Part shown: piece after piece, positions 18,011 to 26,024 of the stretch | Numbering within the stretch: the first letter of the stretch is position 1 | How the letters are laid out: each line of letters starts with the position of its first letter | Assembly: GCF_003667275.1 (NCBI RefSeq) | Contig: NZ_RCNV01000016.1 | Span: 1-35,589, forward strand | Origin: Mesonia aquimarina | GTDB taxonomy: Bacteria; Bacteroidota; Bacteroidia; Flavobacteriales; Flavobacteriaceae | Direction: 5' to 3' | Length of the DNA: 35,589 nucleotides | Notes under the pieces: model-generated | The model's database searches: none | Told to the model about the DNA's origin: nothing | What the model saw: the letters and a program-made list of their open reading frames with translations, nothing else | Program-made: the position numbers and the translations under genes

Positions 18011-18106
18011 ATTTAAAATACTCGGAAATTTTATGCGAGTCAAATTTGTTGAGAAAAATCTTAATGAATTAATTTAAAGTGATTTATCATAAATAAAGAA
18101 ATAAAA

Positions 18107-19495
18107 ATGACCTTAATAAAATCAATTTCAGGAATTAGAGGAACTATCGGCGGTAATGTAGGTGATAATTTAACACCTATAGACGCAGTAAAATTTGCCG
18201 CAGCTTATGGAACTTGGATAAAAGAAGAACGCAATAAAGAAACCTACCGAATTGTAGTCGGTCGGGACGCAAGAATTTCGGGTGAAATGATTCAGCAATT
18301 GGTAATGAATACCTTGATAGGAATGGGAATTCACGTGATTGATGTTGGTCTTTCAACCACGCCAACCGTAGAAATGGCGGTGCCGATGGAACATGCCGAT
18401 GGCGGAATTATTTTAACCGCGAGTCATAATCCTAAACAATGGAATGCCTTAAAGTTATTGAATGAAAAAGGCGAATTTTTAAATGGAAAAGATGGCGCTA
18501 AAATTTTAGAAATAGCAGAAAGTAATGCAATTAGCTTTGCTGAAGTTGATGATTTAGGGAAAATTAATGTAAATGATGCGTACATCGATTTACATATTGA
18601 AGAAATTGTAAACTCTTCTTGGGTTGATGTTGATGCGATAAAAGATGCCAATTTAAAAGTGGTGGTAGATGGTGTGAATTCTACCGGTGGAATTGCGATT
18701 CCACGTTTATTAGAAGAATTAGGCGTTGAAGTTGTAAAATTATATTGTGAACCGAATGGTCATTTTCCGCACAATCCAGAGCCTTTAAAAGAGCATTTAA
18801 CTGATATTTGTGAGTTAGTAGTTAAGGAAAACGCTGATTTAGGTATTGTGGTAGATCCTGATGTAGATCGATTAGCTTTTATTGATGAAAAGGGAAATAT
18901 GTTTGGCGAAGAATATACGCTTGTGGCTGTTGCTGATTATATTCTAGGAAAACAAGCCGGAAATACCGTCAGTAATCTTTCTTCTTCTAGAGCTTTGCGT
19001 GATGTAACTGAAAAACACGGCGGAAAATATCAAGCCAGTGCTGTTGGTGAAGTAAATGTTGTTCAGCTTATGAAAGACACGAACGCAATTATTGGTGGAG
19101 AAGGAAATGGCGGAATTATTTTTCCGGAATTTCACTACGGAAGAGATAGCTTAGTTGGTGCGGCTTTATTTTTAACGCATTTAGCAGAGAAAAAAATATC
19201 AGTTTCTGAATTACGCGAAGAATATCCGGCGTATTTTATGAGTAAAAATAAAATTCAGTTAACGCCACAATTAGATGTTGACGCGATTTTAGCTGAAATG
19301 GAAAAGAAGTATGCAGCCGAAGAAATTTCAACCGTAGATGGTGTAAAGATTGATTTTCCTGAAAACTGGGTTCATCTAAGAAAATCTAATACTGAGCCAA
19401 TTATCAGAATTTATACGGAAGCAAAATCACAACAAAAAGCGGATGAATTAGCACAAAAAATTATGCAAGAGATTAAAGAAATTGCAGGGATTTAA
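18107..19495 (+). CDS. glmM: Phosphoglucosamine mutase-type phosphohexomutase
   Basis: 462 residues. It interconverts glucosamine 6-phosphate and glucosamine 1-phosphate for peptidoglycan and lipid A precursors in the cytoplasm. Alpha-D-phosphohexomutase features are GIRGTIGG (9-16), the phosphoserine loop TASHNP (104-109, active Ser106), the metal loop DPDVDR (250-255), the sugar-binding loop GEGNGG (331-336), and the C-terminal phosphate-binding RKSNTEPIIRIYTEA. The GEGNGG loop is closer to archaeal-type GlmM/phosphomannomutase than to the E. coli GlmM loop, so phosphomannomutase activity cannot be excluded. The gene stands alone, with its own promoter, leader and terminator. Confidence 0.9.
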   Translation: MTLIKSISGIRGTIGGNVGDNLTPIDAVKFAAAYGTWIKEERNKETYRIVVGRDARISGEMIQQLVMNTLIGMGIHVIDVGLSTTPTVEMAVPMEHADGGIILTASHNPKQWNALKLLNEKGEFLNGKDGAKILEIAESNAISFAEVDDLGKINVNDAYIDLHIEEIVNSSWVDVDAIKDANLKVVVDGVNSTGGIAIPRLLEELGVEVVKLYCEPNGHFPHNPEPLKEHLTDICELVVKENADLGIVVDPDVDRLAFIDEKGNMFGEEYTLVAVADYILGKQAGNTVSNLSSSRALRDVTEKHGGKYQASAVGEVNVVQLMKDTNAIIGGEGNGGIIFPEFHYGRDSLVGAALFLTHLAEKKISVSELREEYPAYFMSKNKIQLTPQLDVDAILAEMEKKYAAEEISTVDGVKIDFPENWVHLRKSNTEPIIRIYTEAKSQQKADELAQKIMQEIKEIAGI

Positions 19496-19522
19496 TAGGA
19501 ATTTATTTTCAATTACAAAAAG

Positions 19523-19556
19523 AGCACTTCCATAAAATCGGAGGTGCTTTTATTTA
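19523..19556 (+). terminator. Rho-independent terminator after glmM
   Basis: Stem agcacttcc (19523-19531) pairs with ggaggtgct (19540-19548) over 9 positions, including one G-T wobble, with an 8-base loop and a following T-rich tttatttat. It lies 28 bases past the glmM stop. Confidence 0.8.
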
Positions 19557-19624
19557 TGAAGATTCTCTATTTTTATAGAGTATAATTTGATGAATTGAAA
19601 AGTTATTTACTTGGACAAATAATT

Positions 19625-19939
19625 ATGAGAAAATTAAATAAGCACATACTTATAATTTTATCTGGAAACGTACTAATTATTTTTACAACGATATTAATAA
19701 TCAGAATTTTTATAAATTTTTATCGGGACATCCTTTTTTTTAATAATCCTCTAATCGCTGATAAATTGTTTTTAAAAATGAGTGAAAGTAACATCATAAA
19801 TGGTCTTGTTTTAAGCTCAGGTCTTTTTTTTATGGTTTTGTGTAAATTTATTCAGCAAAATATATTGGTGATAAGCTTAGGTATTTTAATACTTCTTTTT
19901 TATTTTTTAGAAGTTAGCGAGTTTTTTTTGATCCTTTAA
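19625..19939 (+). CDS. Small hypothetical membrane protein
   Basis: 104 residues from ATG 19625 (MRKLNKHILI). A TTG at 19595 would add ten residues but has no support. Three hydrophobic helices are visible (about 8-28, 56-75 and 82-103), with a Lys-rich N-terminus and a short polar loop between helices 1 and 2. I recognise no family. It follows the glmM terminator and is convergent with gldG, 40 bases away. Low-complexity AT-rich composition leaves some doubt that it is a real gene. Confidence 0.5.
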   Translation: MRKLNKHILIILSGNVLIIFTTILIIRIFINFYRDILFFNNPLIADKLFLKMSESNIINGLVLSSGLFFMVLCKFIQQNILVISLGILILLFYFLEVSEFFLIL

Positions 19940-19979
19940 AAACCAATTTTTATATCCTAGAAGAAAAGCAATATTAGAT

Positions 19980-21653
19980 TTACTTTACATACTTTCTTTT
20001 TCTTATCGCAAAAAAAGCTAAAGCAAAAATTCCTAAAAGCGCAAGCGGAAGAAGAATATTAATCAATTGCCATTTTAATTTTTCAGCCTCAATTTTTTTA
20101 TTACTTAAAAAAGCTAGTTTTACATCTTTAGATCGAATATCTACCAGACCAGCATCGTCTAACATGTAATTAACCGCATTTATTAAAAACTCCTTGTTTC
20201 CGTAAGTGTTTCCGGTGTAACGATCGTAACCTAATGGTTTTGGTTTTCCTTGACTAAATTCGTTCTTAATTACATTTCCGTCAGAAACCACCAGCATTTT
20301 AGTTTCTTTTCCTTCTTCTAAATCTTCAGATAAAGAAATTGGTTTTATTCTGTTTTTATAGACCGAAGTGAATTTTCCTTCCAATAAAACAGCCATTGCT
20401 TGCCGTCCATCTTTGTATAAATTGGGATTCGGTTTTTCTTTAATAATATCTAAACTAATTTGTAGCGGCGTTCCTTCAACTTTTGTGTAAGGCGAACTTT
20501 TTAGCAAAATAGTTTTATTGATGTTGTTTTTTAATGTATCAATCGGGTTGGCAAAATCAAATTTTACCGCTTCAATATTATTTACAATAGGATGTTTTTT
20601 TTGTGTTACCGCTAACGGCGAATAAAACCAAGGATATGGATTAAATTCGGTTTGTTTTCCTGAGCCAGAAGCCAAAATAATAGGAGCAGAGTCAATATCA
20701 TTAATTAAATTCGGATTAATTCTGATACCATATTTAAAGAAAAAATCGGTTAAATTTAAATCGTGAGGATAGGCCAGTGTCGTATTTTGAGGATTGGTAA
20801 ATAAGCTGTCTTTTTCTATGGCAACACTTTCAGTAAGCCAAAGTGCTTTCCCGCCATTCATTATATATTGGTCGAGTACGTATTTTTCTTCTTCGGTGTA
20901 ATTTTCCGTAGGTTTTGCTTCTAAAATTAAATCGAATTCCTTTAGTTTTTGAAGCGTTTTTTGTGGTTCAGAAGCTACGGAATCTAATGTAAAAGGAGCG
21001 ATGTAATAATACTCGCGCATTTCTTGAATAAAATCGGCTATAAACGCATCAGGTAATTCGCCATTACCGCGCATTACGGCAATTTTTTTGCTGCGTTGAT
21101 TCACTAATTTATTAAAGCCATCAGCAAACATATATTCTAATTGAGCAACAGAATTGTTAACGGTTTCTTCTTGTGTATCGCCAACATTTCTTTTGAGCAA
21201 ATTAATTTTAGTCGATTGATTTTTATAGGTTGCTACTGCCCAAGGAAATAGAATACTCTCACTCGTTTTACCATTTTCGTAAACGTTGAGCGTTTTTGGC
21301 GTCATACCGGCCTGGTAAAATTTTTGTGCTACTTCTTGTGCATTTCCGCCATCTTCTAATGGATTTATAAAATTAAATTTTACTTGCGAATTATATGCGC
21401 TAAATTCTTCTAGTAAATAACGTGTTTCTCGCTGAAGTCTTTTGTAAGCCGAAGGAAACTCGCCTTTTAAATAAACGTCTATAATGATGGGCTGATCTAC
21501 ATCAGCAACAATATTTTTAGCACTTTCTGAAAGTGTATAACGTTTATTTTCGGTTAAGTCGAAACGTTTAAAAAATGATGAAGCAAAAAGATTGAGTAAA
21601 ATCAATACAACAATGCTTATAAAAATTGATATGCGTTGCTTTTTTAAACTCAT
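19980..21653 (-). CDS. gldG: Gliding motility-associated ABC transporter substrate-binding protein GldG
   Basis: 557 residues. An N-terminal transmembrane helix (about 9-28) is followed by FFKRFDLTENKRYTLS, typical of GldG/ABC_transp_aux proteins, then a large periplasmic region (about 30-525) with FNFINPLEDG and LWLTESVA, and a C-terminal transmembrane helix (about 533-551) before the basic RKRKYVK tail. With GldF and the ATPase GldA (not in the window) it forms an ABC complex required for gliding in Flavobacterium johnsoniae. Its transported substrate is unknown. Its ATG overlaps the gldF stop by 4 bases (ATGA), which indicates translational coupling. Confidence 0.93.
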   Translation of the reverse strand: MSLKKQRISIFISIVVLILLNLFASSFFKRFDLTENKRYTLSESAKNIVADVDQPIIIDVYLKGEFPSAYKRLQRETRYLLEEFSAYNSQVKFNFINPLEDGGNAQEVAQKFYQAGMTPKTLNVYENGKTSESILFPWAVATYKNQSTKINLLKRNVGDTQEETVNNSVAQLEYMFADGFNKLVNQRSKKIAVMRGNGELPDAFIADFIQEMREYYYIAPFTLDSVASEPQKTLQKLKEFDLILEAKPTENYTEEEKYVLDQYIMNGGKALWLTESVAIEKDSLFTNPQNTTLAYPHDLNLTDFFFKYGIRINPNLINDIDSAPIILASGSGKQTEFNPYPWFYSPLAVTQKKHPIVNNIEAVKFDFANPIDTLKNNINKTILLKSSPYTKVEGTPLQISLDIIKEKPNPNLYKDGRQAMAVLLEGKFTSVYKNRIKPISLSEDLEEGKETKMLVVSDGNVIKNEFSQGKPKPLGYDRYTGNTYGNKEFLINAVNYMLDDAGLVDIRSKDVKLAFLSNKKIEAEKLKWQLINILLPLALLGIFALAFFAIRKRKYVK

Positions 21654-22381
21654 AAACTTACTTTATTTACGGTATATTTAGTAAGACTTAAAAACAGAAA
21701 AACGAAGCTAAGAAAATAAATAATATCTCGTGTATCAATAATTCCGCGACTAATACTTTTATAATGAAAGCTAATGCCAAGATATTCTAGGGCGTAAATT
21801 TCTGATCCAAATAATTGAAAATTGCTAATTCCTTCAAAAGCAAAATAACTTAAAAAGCAGAGTAGAACCGCTAAAATAAAAGCTACAATTTGATTTTTAG
21901 TTAAGCTGGAAGCAAAAACGCCGATGGCTGTATAAACCGCGCCTAAAAAAACTAGACCTAAATAAGAGCCAATAGTTGCGCCAAAATCATAATTCCCTGG
22001 ATTTTCTCCTAATTGATGAATTGTAAAAACGTACAATAAAGTGGGAAAAAGTGCTAAGATCACCAAAATAAATGCACCAAAATATTTTCCTAAAATAAGT
22101 TGCCATCGCGTTATGGGTTTAGTAAATAACAATTCTAGCGTTCCTTGTTTTTTTTCTTCTGCAAAACTACGCATTGTAATTGCCGGAATCAGAAAAATAA
22201 AAATCCACGGAGCGATTAAAAAGAAGGAAGATAAATTTGCGAAACCATAATTTAATATATTAAAATCGCCATTAAAAACCCACAAGAATAATCCGTTTAC
22301 CAATAAAAAAATGCCTATAACTAAATAGCCAATAGCCGAAGAAAAAAAAGTATTTATTTCTTTTTGAAGAATTGCCAACAT
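21650..22381 (-). CDS. gldF: Gliding motility-associated ABC transporter permease GldF
   Basis: 243 residues from ATG 22381 (MLAILQKEINTFFSS), the usual family start. Thirteen residues of open frame lie upstream of it without support. Six transmembrane helices are visible (about 17-37, 54-76, 101-121, 135-157, 165-185 and 220-240). The conserved loop ITMRSFAEEKKQGTLELLFTKP is the ABC-2 permease coupling region. It begins 5 bases after the stop of the ABM gene and overlaps gldG by 4 bases, so the four genes form one operon. Confidence 0.92.
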   Translation of the reverse strand: MLAILQKEINTFFSSAIGYLVIGIFLLVNGLFLWVFNGDFNILNYGFANLSSFFLIAPWIFIFLIPAITMRSFAEEKKQGTLELLFTKPITRWQLILGKYFGAFILVILALFPTLLYVFTIHQLGENPGNYDFGATIGSYLGLVFLGAVYTAIGVFASSLTKNQIVAFILAVLLCFLSYFAFEGISNFQLFGSEIYALEYLGISFHYKSISRGIIDTRDIIYFLSFVFLFLSLTKYTVNKVSL

Positions 22382-22386
22382 AAATT

Positions 22387-22683
22387 TTAAGCTAAGGTTA
22401 CTAATTTGTTTACACTCCAAGCTTCGGGTTTATCACCAAATTTTGCTTTGGTAGTTGCCCAAACCGATTTAAACAAATCTGAATGTCTGTAATTTTCTAA
22501 TGCATTTTCATTTTCCCAATAACTATAGGTAAAAAAAATAGTCGGTAAATTTTTATCTTGATATAATTCTAGAAAATTGCAGCCTTCAAAATTCCTGATG
22601 TGTTGTTTTTTTTCATCAAACATTTTTTTGAAGTTTTCAATTTCTTCTTCTTTAAATGTCATTTTTACAATTCTAACGAGCAT
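22387..22683 (-). CDS. ABM-domain (antibiotic biosynthesis monooxygenase-like) protein
   Basis: 98 residues, one dimeric alpha/beta ferredoxin-like ABM domain: MLVRIVKMTF strand, FKKMFDEKKQHIRNFEGCNF, IFFTYSYWENENALENYRHS and the terminal Trp-containing helix. Proteins of this group act as quinol monooxygenases, haem-degrading enzymes or have no known role. It carries no obvious haem ligand pattern I can assert. Its ATG overlaps the stop of the upstream DUF62 gene by one base (TAATG), so it is translationally coupled and in the gldFG operon. Confidence 0.85.
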   Translation of the reverse strand: MLVRIVKMTFKEEEIENFKKMFDEKKQHIRNFEGCNFLELYQDKNLPTIFFTYSYWENENALENYRHSDLFKSVWATTKAKFGDKPEAWSVNKLVTLA

Positions 22684-23513
22684 TAGGTAAATTTAATTGT
22701 TATAGAATCCATTAATTTAAGACCAAAAAGGCTGGCAGCACTACCAACAGTTCTGGGGTTACTTTTATATATTGCGAGCTCAATATAATTGGATGCATTG
22801 AAAATTGCTAATTTCTTACCATCTTCTTCTCTTTTTTCTTTTGGCGCATCAAAATTTATTGCGTCGCTGTAGCTATCATGGATTTTAGAAAAACTAACCG
22901 ATCGTGCCGTTATCGTAAAATCTCTTCCTTTCCCAATGTTTTCAAAAAGTTTTTTAGAAACATTAGTAACCACATTTCCATAATTGTCAATGTACATTAT
23001 ATGACCCACTAATTGATTTTGATCTTGATTTATAAAAGGCTCAAATTCTTTAAGTTGTTTAATTTGCGGAATTGTTTTACCGATAACTTCTAAAGTTCCG
23101 CCACGAGCAATATGACAAGCTACTTTTACAAAAATATCGAGTACCGGAAAATTGGTCTCTACCGCATCATGAATATTAATTTCTACGATTTTTTCAGGTT
23201 TTATTTCTGAAGCAATCATAGACATAATTCCGTTATTAGCACAAATAAAAAAATGGCCGTCTAAAGCTAGTGCAATATGTTTGTTTTCCGGAGTTATTTC
23301 AGAATCAACTCCAATAATGTGAATAGTCCCTTTTGGAAAGCTGTTGTAAGCATTTTGAATGATATATGCAGCTTCCGTTGTATGAAATGGCGAAACTTGA
23401 TGAGAGATATCAACAATTGTAACCGCATCTAATTCGCTTAAGATAGCACCTTTAACAGCCCCGGTAGAGGGATCTTTCTGGCCAAAATCGGTTGTTAATG
23501 TAATAATAGGCAT
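22683..23513 (-). CDS. DUF62 / SAM hydroxide adenosyltransferase family protein
   Basis: 276 residues. Family signatures are LTTDFGQKDPSTGAVKG (6-22), VDISHQV (34-40), GVDSEITPENKH (68-79), CANNGIMSMI (91-100), YIDNYGNVVTNV and the C-terminal domain ending in GSAASLFGLKLMDS. Characterised members hydrolyse S-adenosylmethionine to adenosine and methionine using an Asp-Arg-His triad. Here the Asp is kept (D70), but by eye the Arg position is Asn77 and the His position (FHGRDIF in archaeal members) is Pro123 in FPVLDIF. Activity is therefore uncertain. It is the first gene of a four-gene operon leading into gldF and gldG. Confidence 0.88.
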   Translation of the reverse strand: MPIITLTTDFGQKDPSTGAVKGAILSELDAVTIVDISHQVSPFHTTEAAYIIQNAYNSFPKGTIHIIGVDSEITPENKHIALALDGHFFICANNGIMSMIASEIKPEKIVEINIHDAVETNFPVLDIFVKVACHIARGGTLEVIGKTIPQIKQLKEFEPFINQDQNQLVGHIMYIDNYGNVVTNVSKKLFENIGKGRDFTITARSVSFSKIHDSYSDAINFDAPKEKREEDGKKLAIFNASNYIELAIYKSNPRTVGSAASLFGLKLMDSITIKFT

Positions 23514-23561
23514 GAATTAGCGATGTTAATATTTTTACGGTGACTTGCTCGTATTTTTGAT

Positions 23562-23569
23562 TAAATTTG
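23562..23569 (+). promoter_or_regulatory. Probable phoH promoter (-7 element)
   Basis: TAAATTTG is an exact TAnnTTTG. The nearest TTG upstream (23545-23547) leaves only 14 bases, so the -33 match is poor. The predicted leader is about 38 bases before the TTG start of phoH. Confidence 0.45.
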
Positions 23570-23574
23570 TAATG

Positions 23575-23582
23575 CGAATTTA
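23575..23582 (-). promoter_or_regulatory. Probable promoter of the DUF62-gldFG operon (-7 element)
   Basis: TAAATTCG on the - strand fits TAnnTTcG. It lies almost back to back with the + strand element at 23562-23569, so the 99-base gap would hold two divergent promoters. The -33 region is not convincing. Confidence 0.35.
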
Positions 23583-23612
23583 AAGATAAATGACAAATAA
23601 ACGTACCTGCTT

Positions 23613-24566
23613 TTGAACGAACTTATCATCGAACTTTCCGAAATTAATCCAAGAGAATTTTTTGGGTTACAAAATGCAAACATAGAGTTGCTTAAAAAAT
23701 ATTTTCCGAAGCTAAAATTAGTAGCACGCGGCAATCAAATAAAAGTCTATGGCGATGAAGAACGCCTAGAAGAATTTGATAAACGTTTTAATATGCTTAT
23801 GGACCATTTTGGAAAATATAATAAGCTAGACGAAAATGTAATTGAACGTGTTTTAACGAGCGAAAAAAAGGAAGATTACGAAACTTCTGCCGAAAGTGGT
23901 GAAATTCTAGTTCACGGTGTTAGCGGTCGCTTAATAAAAGCACAAACGGCTAACCAACGAAAATTGGTAGAGCTTAGTAAAAAAAATGATATGGTTTTTG
24001 CCGTTGGTCCTGCCGGAACCGGTAAAACATATACCGGTGTAGCTTTAGCTGTAAAGGCTTTAAAAGAAAAACAAGTACGTAGAATTATACTTACGCGTCC
24101 TGCTGTTGAAGCCGGAGAAAACCTAGGTTTTTTACCGGGCGATTTAAAAGAAAAACTAGATCCGTATATGCAACCTTTATACGATGCATTACGCGATATG
24201 ATTCCTAGTGAAAAATTAGATTCATTTATCGAAAAAGGAGTTATACAAATTGCTCCTATGGCATTTATGCGCGGAAGAACGTTAGATAATGCCTTCGTGA
24301 TTTTGGATGAAGCGCAAAATACTTCGCACGCGCAGATGAAAATGTTTTTAACCCGAATGGGTAAAAATGCAAAATTTATTATTACAGGAGATCCTGGGCA
24401 AGTAGATTTACCAACTCGAATAATTTCAGGTCTAAAAGAAGCATTACTGGTTTTAAAAAATGTAAAAGGAATTGGTGTTATTTATTTAGATGATAAAGAT
24501 GTGATTCGACATAAATTGGTTAAAAAAGTAATTGCAGCATACAATGCAATAGAAAACAGAGAATAA
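23613..24566 (+). CDS. PhoH family ATPase
   Basis: 317 residues starting at TTG 23613 (MNELIIELSE). No ATG is available that keeps the conserved N-terminus, and the residues match other flavobacterial PhoH proteins, so TTG is the likely start. An N-terminal KH-like/PhoH-associated region (10-80) precedes a P-loop NTPase domain with Walker A GPAGTGKT (132-139), RPAVEAGENLGFLPG and Walker B VILDEAQN (229-236), then TGDPGQVDLP. PhoH (PhoH-like/YbeZ) proteins are linked to RNA metabolism and ribosome maturation. The exact role is not settled. purC starts right after its stop. Confidence 0.93.
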   Translation: MNELIIELSEINPREFFGLQNANIELLKKYFPKLKLVARGNQIKVYGDEERLEEFDKRFNMLMDHFGKYNKLDENVIERVLTSEKKEDYETSAESGEILVHGVSGRLIKAQTANQRKLVELSKKNDMVFAVGPAGTGKTYTGVALAVKALKEKQVRRIILTRPAVEAGENLGFLPGDLKEKLDPYMQPLYDALRDMIPSEKLDSFIEKGVIQIAPMAFMRGRTLDNAFVILDEAQNTSHAQMKMFLTRMGKNAKFIITGDPGQVDLPTRIISGLKEALLVLKNVKGIGVIYLDDKDVIRHKLVKKVIAAYNAIENRE

Positions 24567-25523
24567 ATGAGTAATACAATATTAAGTACCAACTATAATT
24601 TTCCGAAACAAAAAAGTGTTTATAAAGGAAAAGTTAGAGAAGTTTATATGCTTCAAGATGATAAAGTGATTATGATTGCAACCGATAGGCTAAGCGCTTT
24701 TGATGTCGTTCTCCCAAAGGGAATTCCGTATAAAGGGCAAATCTTAAATCAAATTGCAACCAAAATGATGGAAGCTACCCAAGATATTGTACCAAATTGG
24801 TTAGATGCTACACCAGATCCCAATGTAGCTGTTGGACAATTATGTAAACCTTTTAAAGTAGAAATGGTTATTCGTGGTTATTTAGCAGGACATGCTGCTC
24901 GCGAATACAAGGCGGGAAAAAGAAGTTTATGTGGTGTTTCTTTACCCGAAGGTTTAAAGGAAAATGATAAATTACCTGCGCCAATAATTACTCCTTCTAC
25001 CAAAGCAGATTTAGGAGATCACGATGAGGATATTTCTAGAGAGGCTATATTAGAAAAAAATATTGTAGCCGAAGAGGATTATAAAGTTTTAGAAGATTAT
25101 ACCCGAAAGCTTTTTGAACGTGGTAGTAAATTGGCAAAAGAACGCGGATTAATTTTGGTAGATACTAAATATGAATTCGGAAAAAATGCTGATGGAGAAA
25201 TTGTATTAATCGATGAAATTCACACACCAGATTCTTCCCGTTATTTTTACGCTGATGGTTATGCAGAACGCCAACAAAATGGTGAAAAGCAAAAACAACT
25301 TTCAAAAGAATTTGTTCGGCAATGGTTAATCTCTGAAGGATTTCAAGGAAAAGAAGGAGAGACTTTACCTGAAATCACCCAAGAAAGAGTCAATATTATT
25401 TCTGAACGTTATATAGAGTTATACGAAAATATTACCGGAGAAAAATTTCAAAAAGCTTCTATCGATAATATTGAAAACCGTATTGAAAAAAATATTTTGA
25501 GCTATTTAGAAAAGTCACTTTAG
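24567..25523 (+). CDS. purC: Phosphoribosylaminoimidazole-succinocarboxamide synthase (PurC)
   Basis: 318 residues, longer than the roughly 240 of E. coli PurC and close to the yeast-like form. It joins CAIR with aspartate using ATP, step 8 of purine synthesis. Signatures are YKGKVREVY (19-27), [43 protein letters not shown] and LVDTKYEFG, followed by [13 protein letters not shown]. The start codon immediately follows the phoH stop with no gap, so the two genes share a transcript. The stop lies 1 base from the stop of the opposing gene. Confidence 0.96.
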   Translation: MSNTILSTNYNFPKQKSVYKGKVREVYMLQDDKVIMIATDRLSAFDVVLPKGIPYKGQILNQIATKMMEATQDIVPNWLDATPDPNVAVGQLCKPFKVEMVIRGYLAGHAAREYKAGKRSLCGVSLPEGLKENDKLPAPIITPSTKADLGDHDEDISREAILEKNIVAEEDYKVLEDYTRKLFERGSKLAKERGLILVDTKYEFGKNADGEIVLIDEIHTPDSSRYFYADGYAERQQNGEKQKQLSKEFVRQWLISEGFQGKEGETLPEITQERVNIISERYIELYENITGEKFQKASIDNIENRIEKNILSYLEKSL

Positions 25524-25541
25524 GCTAGTTATTTCTAGTCT
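25522..25541. other. Hairpin spanning two convergent stop codons
   Basis: AGGCTAG and CTAGTCT pair over seven positions (one G-T wobble) around a TTATTT loop. It covers the end of the purC stop and the end of the opposing gene. No T-run follows on either side, so terminator function is doubtful. Confidence 0.3.
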
Positions 25542-26022
25542 GATCTATACGATCTTTTGTGGTTTCTCTAGAATCTCTAATTTCTTGGTTAGGAGTTTCT
25601 TCAAAAGTATTTAAAGAGTCTTTTTTTCTAGCTAAAACAAGAATTTCATCAAGTGTCATAGGTTCGGTTTTACTGAATTTTATGACACTTTTGTCATCAA
25701 CCAACAGCACTCTAAAAGTAGCTTCTTTTCCTATCATATCTGTATAACGGTTAAAATTTGAAGGCTTAGAAAAGCTATTGTCAAAGACAGACCTTATTTC
25801 CGTTGGGGTCATTTGGTAAGCATTTACACCTAGTTCTTCTAATTTTTCTCTATTTACAAAAATGATATCTCGCTGTTGCATGGCAAAATCATTTTCTAAC
25901 TCTCTAGAGGTGATAAAAATAGTGTAATTTGCCGCTGCATTTTTTTTTGCCGGATCTTCGGGTACTTGTGCTTTAGTAACTACAAAGTTTAAACTTAAAA
26001 AAAATAGTAGTAAATATTTCAT
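25525..26022 (-). CDS. Exported protein of unknown function
   Basis: 165 residues with a clear signal peptide (MKYLLLFFLSLNFVVTKAQ, cleavage near residue 19). The mature part is polar, with a possible alpha/beta segment (about 30-125) and a charged C-terminal tail rich in Glu, Arg, Asn and Thr (130-165). No Cys follows the signal, so it is not a lipoprotein. I do not recognise a family. The start codon lies 2 bases after the topoisomerase IB stop, so the genes are probably cotranscribed. Confidence 0.75.
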   Translation of the reverse strand: MKYLLLFFLSLNFVVTKAQVPEDPAKKNAAANYTIFITSRELENDFAMQQRDIIFVNREKLEELGVNAYQMTPTEIRSVFDNSFSKPSNFNRYTDMIGKEATFRVLLVDDKSVIKFSKTEPMTLDEILVLARKKDSLNTFEETPNQEIRDSRETTKDRIDQTRNN

Positions 26023-26024
26023 AA

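Noticed and set aside
22382-22420. N-terminal extension of GldF
   Set aside because: The extension overlaps the end of the ABM gene, and MLAILQKEIN is the usual family start.
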